This document shows, piece after piece, positions 24,788-31,737 of a stretch of DNA of 41,751 bases (the first letter of the stretch is position 1; the number at the start of each line of letters is the position of its first letter). Origin of the DNA: DASTYK01 sp964384585 (lineage in GTDB: Bacteria; Gemmatimonadota; Gemmatimonadetes; Longimicrobiales; RSA9); assembly GCA_964384585.1 (NCBI GenBank), contig CAYLME010000010.1, positions 1 through 41,751 of the forward strand. The letters are read 5' to 3'. The notes below the pieces were generated by a model. It saw only the letters and a list, made by a program, of their open reading frames with translations, was not told where the DNA came from and did not search any database. The position numbers and the translations under genes were made by a program.

Positions 24788-25093
24788 ATGGCCACTGCAG
24801 CTGCGACGCAGATCCAGCCGCTGGCGGACCGCGTGGTCGTCAAGGCACTGGAGGAGACCGAGCAGATGCGCGGCGGTCTCTACATTCCGGACACCGCGAA
24901 GGAGAAGCCGCAGCAGGGCGAGGTTGTCGCGGTCGGCCCGGGCAAGGTGGGCGACGACGGCAAGCGGATCGATCCGGAAGTGAAGGTCGGCGACAAGGTG
25001 CTCTACGGTAAGTACAGCGGTACGGAAGTGACGGTCGGAGACGAGCAGTACCTGATCCTGCGCGAGTCGGATGTGCTCGCGGTCATCAAGTAA
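24788..25093 (+). CDS. groES: Co-chaperonin GroES
   Basis: Lid of the GroEL folding chamber. 101 residues. Conserved features: PLADRVVVKALEETEQMRGGLYIPDTAKEKPQQGEVVAVGPG in the family's usual order, the mobile loop (EQMRGGLYIPDTA), GDKVLYGKYSGTEV and the end LILRESDVLAVI. ATG 24788 is chosen because AGGAGGT lies about eight bases upstream. The reading frame is open to an ATG at 24743, but that would put the Shine-Dalgarno sequence within the gene. groEL follows after 32 nt. Regulated by the CIRCE operator. Confidence 0.97.
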   Translation: MATAAATQIQPLADRVVVKALEETEQMRGGLYIPDTAKEKPQQGEVVAVGPGKVGDDGKRIDPEVKVGDKVLYGKYSGTEVTVGDEQYLILRESDVLAVIK

Positions 25094-25125
25094 CCGCGAA
25101 CTCGAGAACACGGAGGGAAGCAGCC

Positions 25126-26760
<1,635 letters not shown>

Positions 26761-26788
26761 TTCGGAGCAGGTTGTTGGAGCTGGAAGG

Positions 26789-26824
26789 AGCCCGGGGCGT
26801 TGCTGCGTCCCGGGCTTCGTTTTT
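26789..26824 (+). terminator. Intrinsic terminator after groEL
   Basis: Stem AGCCCGGG (26789-26796) with CCCGGGCT (26809-26816), followed by TTCGTTTTT. It lies 28 nt after the groEL stop, at the end of the groESL unit. Confidence 0.85.
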
Positions 26825-26892
26825 CAGGCGGGCCCGGGACCCGCGGCCGGGGCCCTGGGCCGGGGAGGGAGACGCTCGGGAGCGTAGGGCGT

Positions 26893-27025
26893 CTCTTCGT
26901 CACGCAGAGCCGCGGAGCAACACAGCCACAGAGCACGAATTCGCAGGAAGCTGCCGACGAAGAATGTCGTGAGCGTCGGCATCCCTCTGCGTCTCCGCAC
27001 CTCCGCGGCTCTGCGTGACAAAGAG
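26893..27025. repeat. Large palindromic intergenic repeat
   Basis: Two 25-base arms, 26893-26917 and 27001-27025, are inverted copies with a single mismatch; 19 bases are perfect (GTCACGCAGAGCCGCGGAG and its complement). A second inverted pair, GCCGACG (26953-26959) and CGTCGGC (26974-26980), lies inside. The arms and inner parts are built from CGCAGAG and CACAGAG-like words, a style I recall from dispersed intergenic repeats in several environmental genomes. No open frame fits it. Only one copy is in the window, so it is not proven to be dispersed. Confidence 0.75.
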
Positions 27026-27056
27026 GAGTCCCAAACCCCAGGGGATAGACCCATCC

Positions 27057-27085
27057 TTGCCGCTCCAACAGGCTCTTTCTATGTT
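27057..27085 (+). promoter_or_regulatory. Promoter of the thrS leader
   Basis: TTGCCG (27057-27062), 17-nt spacer, TATGTT (27080-27085). Seven bases after the -10 is 27092, the A of the leader peptide ATG, so the transcript may be leaderless. Confidence 0.6.
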
Positions 27086-27091
27086 TCGTGG

Positions 27092-27163
27092 ATGGAGCAT
27101 TTCACACGGACGACGACCTGCACGACTACGACGCGCGCTGACCGGAGGGGTGAGGCGCGGTAG
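27092..27163 (+). CDS. Threonine-rich leader peptide of thrS
   Basis: A 23-codon reading frame beginning with ATG 27092 and ending at TAG 27161-27163. Eight of its 23 codons are threonine (ACA, ACC, ACT and five ACG), seven of them packed in TRTTTCTTTTR with an arginine in front, between 27104 and 27136. The gene downstream is threonyl-tRNA synthetase, and an intrinsic terminator lies between the two. This is the arrangement of leader peptides that sense charged tRNA. No Shine-Dalgarno sequence precedes the ATG, but the predicted transcription start coincides with it, so leaderless initiation is possible. An in-frame ATG at 26969 lies upstream of the predicted promoter, within the palindromic repeat. 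Confidence 0.72.
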   Translation: MEHFTRTTTCTTTTRADRRGEAR

Positions 27164-27225
27164 AGTCCGTGCGCGGTTGCGGACGGATGCGGCCCCTCCG
27201 AACATGCGGAGCGGGCCGTTTTTTT
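27143..27225 (+). promoter_or_regulatory. thrS transcription attenuator: terminator and competing antiterminator
   Basis: Terminator: 5' arm 27190-27200 pairs with 27207-27218 in 11 base pairs with one bulged C, loop AACATG, then seven T (27219-27225). Antiterminator: CGGAGGGG (27143-27150) is the perfect complement of CCCCTCCG (27193-27200), most of the terminator's 5' arm. Between them 27155-27160 and 27167-27172 form a small hairpin with the leader stop codon TAG in its loop. A ribosome stalled on the threonine codons leaves 27143-27150 free, so the antiterminator can form. A ribosome at the stop codon would cover that segment, so the terminator forms. Only the sequence complementarity is seen directly; the mechanism is inferred. 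Confidence 0.75.
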
Positions 27226-27252
27226 GGCACACACATTCGACTGCACGGATCG

Positions 27253-29178
27253 ATGATCAAGGTCACACTGCCGGACGGCAAGGAACTCGAGATGGAGGAC
27301 GGCGCGACGCCACTCGCCGTGGCGCAGCGGATCGGCTCACGGCTGGCCAGGGCGGCGGTCGCCGCGAAGGTGAATGGCACCATCGTCGAGCTGTCGCGCC
27401 CGATCGACGAGGATGCGCGCATCGAGATCCTGACGGACCGTTCGCCGGAAGCGCTGGATGTGCTCCGTCACTCTGCGGCGCACGTGCTCGCGACCGCAGT
27501 GCGTCGTGTGCGGCCCGGTGCAGGCATCGGCTTCGGCCCATCGATCGATGACGGCTTCTACTATGACTTCGAGGTGGATCGTCCGTTCACGCCGGAGGAG
27601 CTGGACGCGATCGAGCGCGAGATGCACGAGGTGGCCCGCGCCGCGGATCCGTTCGAGCGACGCGTCGTGTCCCGTGCGGAGGCGCGCGAGCTGTTCGCGG
27701 ACGATCCGCTCAAGCTGGAGCGACTCGAGGAGCTCGGCGACGACGAAGTCATCACGGTCTACCGCAGCGGACCGTTTCTCGATCTCTGTCGTGGGCCGCA
27801 CGTTCCGGATACGTCGCGCGTACAGCACTTCAAGCTGATGAACACCGCGGGTGCATACTGGCGCGGCGATGTGAAGCGTCAGATGCTGCAGCGCATCTAC
27901 GGGACGGCCTGGTTCAGCGAGAAGGACCTTGCCGGCCACCTGCACCGGCTCGAGGAGGCGAAGCGCCGCGACCATCGCAAGCTCGGTCGCGAACTGGATC
28001 TTTTCTGGTTCCACCCGGCGGCGCCCGGCGCTGCGTTCTGGAGCGACCGCGGCACCACGATCTTCCGGCTGCTGAACGAGTGGATGGTCGAGCGGCTGTC
28101 GCGCAGCGGCTATCAGCAGGTGAAGACGCCGCTGCTCTACAACAAGTCGCTCTGGCAGGTGAGCGGGCACTGGGGCAAGTACAGGGAGAACATGTTCCTC
28201 GTGCTCGACAGCGAGACCGGTGAGCACGACTTCTCGCTCAAGCCTATGAACTGCCCGTCGCATCATCTGATGTTCGCCTCGAAGCGACGCAGCTACCGCG
28301 AGCTGCCCGTGCGCTACGCGACGCAGGACGTGCTGCACCGCAACGAAGTGAGCGGTGCGCTGTCGGGCCTCACGCGCGTGCGGCAGTTCCAGCAGGACGA
28401 CGCGCACATCTACCTGATGGAGTCGCAGATCATCGAGGAAGTGCGTCGCCTGGTCGAGATGGTCGACTACTTCTACAACGCGCTCGGTCTGCGTTACCGC
28501 GCGAAGTTCGCGACGCGCCCGGAGCAGCGCGTAGGCGATGACGCCCTCTGGGACCGTGCGGAGGCGGGACTGCGCGGCGCGCTCGAGGCGATCGGCCTCG
28601 ACTACGAGCTGAAGGAGGGCGACGGCGCATTCTACGGTCCGAAGATCGACTTCGACGTCGAGGACGCGATCGGCCGCAGCTGGCAGCTCGGCACCATCCA
28701 GCTCGACTACCAGAACCCCGAGCTCTTCGATCTCACGTACGTAGGCGAGGACAACGCGGAGCACCGACCGGTCATCATCCACCGCGCGATCTTCGGATCA
28801 TTCGAGCGCTTCATCGCGATCCTGACCGAGCACTTCGCGGGCGCGTTCCCGCTCTGGTTCGCGCCCGAGCAGGTTCGCGTCATCGCGATCACCGACGAAG
28901 TCACCGAGAGCGCGCTCTCCCTCGTCGAGGAACTGGGTGACGCGGGCCTGCGAGCCCACTTCGACGAGCGCGCCGAGACCCTCAACTACAAGATCCGCGA
29001 GGCCGAGACCATGAAGGTCCCCTACATGGCCGTGATCGGTGCGCGGGAGGCTGCGGCAGGTACGGTGGCCGTGCGGGCGCGAGGGGCGGGAAAGAAGCAG
29101 GAGATCGTGCCGCGTGAGGAGTTCATCGGGCGGCTGCTGGGGGAGGTGGCGTCGAAGGCGTTGCCGGCGCAGGGCTGA
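27253..29178 (+). CDS. thrS: Threonyl-tRNA synthetase
   Basis: Class II synthetase, 641 residues, the family's normal length. Domains: TGS (about 1-60, IKVTLPDGKELEMEDGATPL), editing domain with HSAAH (73-77) and the later HFDERAETL-type C-terminal anticodon-binding domain. The catalytic core includes the zinc cysteine in LKPMNCPSHHLMF, FQQDDAHIYLM (motif 2 region) and VIIHRAIFGSFERFIAIL (motif 3). ATG 27253 gives the family N-terminus; the frame is open to 27169 but that part spans the terminator hairpin. It starts 27 nt past the T tract and appears to be controlled by the Thr-rich leader. infC follows under its own promoter. Confidence 0.97.
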   Translation: MIKVTLPDGKELEMEDGATPLAVAQRIGSRLARAAVAAKVNGTIVELSRPIDEDARIEILTDRSPEALDVLRHSAAHVLATAVRRVRPGAGIGFGPSIDDGFYYDFEVDRPFTPEELDAIEREMHEVARAADPFERRVVSRAEARELFADDPLKLERLEELGDDEVITVYRSGPFLDLCRGPHVPDTSRVQHFKLMNTAGAYWRGDVKRQMLQRIYGTAWFSEKDLAGHLHRLEEAKRRDHRKLGRELDLFWFHPAAPGAAFWSDRGTTIFRLLNEWMVERLSRSGYQQVKTPLLYNKSLWQVSGHWGKYRENMFLVLDSETGEHDFSLKPMNCPSHHLMFASKRRSYRELPVRYATQDVLHRNEVSGALSGLTRVRQFQQDDAHIYLMESQIIEEVRRLVEMVDYFYNALGLRYRAKFATRPEQRVGDDALWDRAEAGLRGALEAIGLDYELKEGDGAFYGPKIDFDVEDAIGRSWQLGTIQLDYQNPELFDLTYVGEDNAEHRPVIIHRAIFGSFERFIAILTEHFAGAFPLWFAPEQVRVIAITDEVTESALSLVEELGDAGLRAHFDERAETLNYKIREAETMKVPYMAVIGAREAAAGTVAVRARGAGKKQEIVPREEFIGRLLGEVASKALPAQG

Positions 29179-29214
29179 GGGGGCGGGAGCGCCGTCGGGA
29201 CTGCGGGAAAACCG

Positions 29215-29243
29215 TTGACGCCCCACGGCATGTCCGCTAGCTT
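29215..29243 (+). promoter_or_regulatory. Promoter of infC-rpmI-rplT
   Basis: TTGACG (29215-29220), 17-nt spacer, TAGCTT (29238-29243), identical in both hexamers and spacing to the rpsT promoter. The predicted start near 29250 gives a structured leader of about 175 nt. Confidence 0.75.
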
Positions 29244-29352
29244 CCACGCCGAACAATCAGGCAAGCGAGGGGGCGGGTGCCCTCTCCACCCTTCGGTCCG
29301 CTGCGGCGGTACCGCCGGGTTCGGAACCAGCCGTCGGCCCGGAGCAAGTAAT

Positions 29353-29410
29353 GTCCGGTGCCGGTTGGTATGTACCGGACCCGTTCAGCAGCAACGGGTC
29401 CGTTTGTTTT
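29353..29410 (+). promoter_or_regulatory. infC leader attenuator: terminator with competing hairpin
   Basis: Terminator: CGGACCCGTT (29376-29385) pairs perfectly with AACGGGTCCG (29393-29402), loop of 7, followed by TTTGTTTT (29403-29410), just before the infC Shine-Dalgarno sequence. Competitor: GTCCGGT (29353-29359) is the complement of ACCGGAC (29374-29380), which shares five bases with the terminator's 5' arm, so the two stems exclude each other. Further hairpins lie upstream (29304-29317 and 29318-29328). In Bacillus subtilis the same operon is controlled by L20 binding to a leader with a premature terminator; a similar logic is possible here, but I could not match the L20 site. Confidence 0.7.
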
Positions 29411-29426
29411 CCTGAGGAGGTTTCCC

Positions 29427-29942
29427 ATATCGACAGAGCGTAGAGTCCGCGTCAACCGGCAGATCCGCATCAGCCCCGTCCGTGTCATTGGCGCGGATGG
29501 CGAGCAGCTCGGGATCCTGCCGGTGGAGGAGGCCCTGGCGGCGGCAGAGGAGCAGGGTCTCGACCTCGTAGAAGTTGCGCCGACGGCGCGGCCGCCGGTG
29601 GTACGCATCATGGACTACGGAAAGTTCAAGTACGAGGAGGCGCGGCAGGCTCGGGCGGCGCGCAAGAAGCAGCACCAGACGCAGATCAAGGAAGTCAAGA
29701 TGCGACCGATGATCGAGCCGCATGACTTCGAGTTCAAGATCCGGCATGCGCGCCGCTTTCTGGAAGAGGGTGACAAGGTGAAGGTCACCATGATGTTCCG
29801 TGGCCGGCAGATCACGCATCCGGAACTGGGTCGCGAGGTGCTGAAGGAAGTGGCGGAAGCGTTGCAGGACGTCGGTAAGGTGGAAAGTGTGCCGTCGATG
29901 GAAGGCCGGATGATGATCATGGTCGTGGCGCCGAAGAAGTAG
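29427..29942 (+). CDS. infC: Translation initiation factor IF-3
   Basis: Binds the 30S subunit and checks start codon and initiator tRNA. 171 residues. The N-domain has RVNRQIRISPVRVIGADGEQ and VVRIMDYGKFKYEEARQ, a linker of Arg/Lys/Gln follows, and the C-domain has KEVKMRPMIEPHDFEFKIRH and VKVTMMFRGRQITHPELG. I place the start at ATA 29427: GAGGAGG ends six bases upstream, homology starts right after, and there is no ATG, GTG or TTG in a suitable place. An in-frame ATG at 29358 lies before the terminator hairpin. A rare start codon is a known device by which IF3 limits its own synthesis (AUU in Escherichia coli). rpmI and rplT follow. Confidence 0.93.
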   Translation: MSTERRVRVNRQIRISPVRVIGADGEQLGILPVEEALAAAEEQGLDLVEVAPTARPPVVRIMDYGKFKYEEARQARAARKKQHQTQIKEVKMRPMIEPHDFEFKIRHARRFLEEGDKVKVTMMFRGRQITHPELGREVLKEVAEALQDVGKVESVPSMEGRMMIMVVAPKK

Positions 29943-29970
29943 GCGGCGTCGCGTAGCGAGGAGAGGCAGC

Positions 29971-30168
29971 ATGCCGAAGATGAAGACGAACCGGAGCGCT
30001 TCGAAGCGCTTCAAGCTGACGGGCAAGGGGAAGGTCAAGCGTCGTCAGGCGTTCAAGAGCCACATCCTGACGAAGAAGTCGCCGAAGCGTAAGCGGAAGC
30101 TGCGTCATGCAGCGATCGCCGAGGGCGGCGACGCGAAGCGCGTCAAGCGCATGCTGCGGGGGAACTGA
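29971..30168 (+). CDS. rpmI: 50S ribosomal protein L35
   Basis: Small basic protein of the 50S subunit, 65 residues. It has the family pattern PKMKTNRSASKRFKLTGKGK near the start, then KRRQAFKSHILTKKSPKRKR and a lysine/arginine-rich end. GAGGAGAGG lies 6-8 bases before ATG 29971. It stands 28 nt after infC and 2 nt before rplT in the conserved infC-rpmI-rplT operon, so it should share the infC leader control. Confidence 0.97.
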   Translation: MPKMKTNRSASKRFKLTGKGKVKRRQAFKSHILTKKSPKRKRKLRHAAIAEGGDAKRVKRMLRGN

Positions 30169-30170
30169 CC

Positions 30171-30533
30171 ATGGCACGCGTAACGATGGCGGTGCCTCGC
30201 CACCGCAAGAAGAAGCGCTATTTCCGTGCGGCGCGCGGCTACTTCGGTGGTCGCTCGAAGCTCTGGCGCATCGCGAAGAACGCGGTGGAGCGCGGCTGGG
30301 CGTACTCGTACCGGGACCGCAAGCAGCGCAAGCGTGAGTTCCGTCGCCTGTGGATCACGCGCATCAACGCGGCGGTCCGTCAGCACGACGACCAGCTGAA
30401 CTACTCGCGGTTCATGAACGGGCTGAAGCGCGCCGGCATCGAGGTCAACCGCAAGGTGCTCGCCGACCTCGCCGTGCGCGATGCGACGGCGTTTGGAGAG
30501 CTCGTCCGCCAGGCGAAGACGAACCTGAGCTGA
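30171..30533 (+). CDS. rplT: 50S ribosomal protein L20
   Basis: Binds 23S rRNA early in 50S assembly; in several bacteria it also represses its own operon. 120 residues. The N-terminal extension is basic (RVTMAVPRHRKKKRYFRAARGYFGGRS), and the globular part carries the conserved YSYRDRKQRKREFRRLWITR, INAAVRQHDDQLNYSRFMNG and LKRAGIEVNRKVLADLAVRD. It starts 2 nt after rpmI with GGGGGA upstream. A terminator follows within 30 nt. Autoregulation through the infC leader is possible but is inferred from other species. Confidence 0.97.
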   Translation: MARVTMAVPRHRKKKRYFRAARGYFGGRSKLWRIAKNAVERGWAYSYRDRKQRKREFRRLWITRINAAVRQHDDQLNYSRFMNGLKRAGIEVNRKVLADLAVRDATAFGELVRQAKTNLS

Positions 30534-30559
30534 TTCAGCAGGACGTGTTCGGAGCGGGC

Positions 30560-30596
30560 GGCAGCGGAGCGGCAGTGCTCTGCGGCTGCCCGTTTT
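30560..30596 (+). terminator. Terminator after rplT
   Basis: Interrupted stem: GGCAGC (30560-30565) with GCTGCC (30585-30590), and GAGC (30567-30570) with GCTC (30577-30580), followed by CGTTTT. Two more hairpins, 30603-30619 and 30674-30688 (GGCGGC-ACG-GCCGCC), fill the space before pheS. A pheM-like Phe-rich leader peptide was looked for and not found. Confidence 0.6.
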
Positions 30597-30699
30597 CGTA
30601 TTCGCTCTTTCGCAGAGCGCGCAGGCGACAGAAATTGGCTCGCCCCGTCGAGCGGGACTGAGTACTACGGACAGGCGGCACGGCCGCCACGCAGGTGAC

Positions 30700-31737
30700 A
30701 TGAGTACAACCATTACGGATGAGCTGAACCGCCTCGAGGCGGAAGCGCGCGCGGCGGTCGGTGAGGCGCGCGATGCCGACACGCTGGAGGCGCTGCGCGT
30801 ACGTTTCCTCGGCCGCAAGGAGGGCCGCCTCACGGCGATCATGCGGCGGCTGGGCGAGCTGTCGGCGGAGGAGCGGCCGCAGGCCGGCCAGGCGGCGAAC
30901 CGCGTGAAGGACGTCGTGAGCCGACTGCTCGAGGAACGTGCGGCCGACGTCGGTGTGGGCGACGCGGGGAAGGCATCGCCGGACGTCGATCTCACGCTGC
31001 CCGCGCGCATGCAGTGGCGAGGTGCGCGGCATCCGGTCACGCTCGTGCTGGACGAGATCTTCCGCGTGTTGAGCAGGCTCGGCTTCACACGTGCGCGCGG
31101 CCCCGAGGCCGAGACCGACTGGCACAACTTCACGGCCCTGAACACGCCGCTCGATCATCCGGCGGCGGACATGCACGACACGTTCTACCTCGCGCCCGGC
31201 ATCCTGCTGCGCAGCCACACCTCGCCGGTGCAGGTGCGCACCATGCTGGGTGGACCGCCGCCGATCCGCATCGTCGCGCCGGGCATGTGCTATCGCCGCG
31301 ATCCGTGGGACGCGTCGCACGCGCCCGCGTTCGAGCAGCTCGAGGGACTCGTCGTCGATGAAGGGATCACGTTCGTCGATCTGAAGGCGACGCTCGCCGA
31401 GTTCGCGCGCGGCCTGTTCGGTACACAGACGAAGGTGCGGCTGCGGCCGTCGTACTTCCCGTTCACGGAGCCGTCGGCGGAAGTGGACGTGAGTTGCACG
31501 ATCTGTGGCGGCAAGGGCTGCAGCACGTGCAAGCACACGGGCTGGAGCGAGATCATGGGTGCGGGCATGGTCGATCCCGCGGTGTTCGAAGCGGTCGGCT
31601 ACGACCCGCAGCGCTACACCGGCTTTGCATTCGGCATGGGGCCCGCGCGCATCGCGCTGCAGCGTTATGCCATCCCTGACATTCGCATGCTCTACGAGGG
31701 TGACGCACGCTTCCTCGAGCAGTTCGTCGGATCATGA
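30700..31737 (+). CDS. pheS: Phenylalanyl-tRNA synthetase alpha subunit
   Basis: Catalytic subunit of the (alpha-beta)2 enzyme that charges tRNA-Phe. 345 residues. An N-terminal coiled-coil arm (about 1-90) contains RFLGRKEGRLTAIMRRLGEL. The class II core follows: HPVTLVLDEIFRVLSRLGFT (motif 1), HPAADMHDTFYL, RSHTSPVQVRTM (motif 2 start), YRRDPWDASHAPAFEQLEGL, and TGFAFGMGPARIALQRYAIP (motif 3). A cysteine cluster C-x2-C-x4-C-x2-C within CTICGGKGCSTCKHTGW is also seen in PheS of other lineages. ATG 30700 has AGGTGA upstream. The stop overlaps pheT (ATGA). Confidence 0.97.
   Translation: MSTTITDELNRLEAEARAAVGEARDADTLEALRVRFLGRKEGRLTAIMRRLGELSAEERPQAGQAANRVKDVVSRLLEERAADVGVGDAGKASPDVDLTLPARMQWRGARHPVTLVLDEIFRVLSRLGFTRARGPEAETDWHNFTALNTPLDHPAADMHDTFYLAPGILLRSHTSPVQVRTMLGGPPPIRIVAPGMCYRRDPWDASHAPAFEQLEGLVVDEGITFVDLKATLAEFARGLFGTQTKVRLRPSYFPFTEPSAEVDVSCTICGGKGCSTCKHTGWSEIMGAGMVDPAVFEAVGYDPQRYTGFAFGMGPARIALQRYAIPDIRMLYEGDARFLEQFVGS

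Noticed and set aside
27143..27225. T-box riboswitch for thrS
   Set aside because: The predicted leader is only ~100 nt before the terminator, with no room for stem I and no T-box consensus; the Thr-codon run explains specificity better.
29296..29330. T-box-like string GCGGTACCGCCG in the infC leader
   Set aside because: It is a self-complementary hairpin, without a specifier stem, upstream of a non-synthetase gene.
30534..30699. pheM-like phenylalanine leader before pheS
   Set aside because: No short frame with a start codon and Phe codon run exists; the terminator follows rplT too closely.
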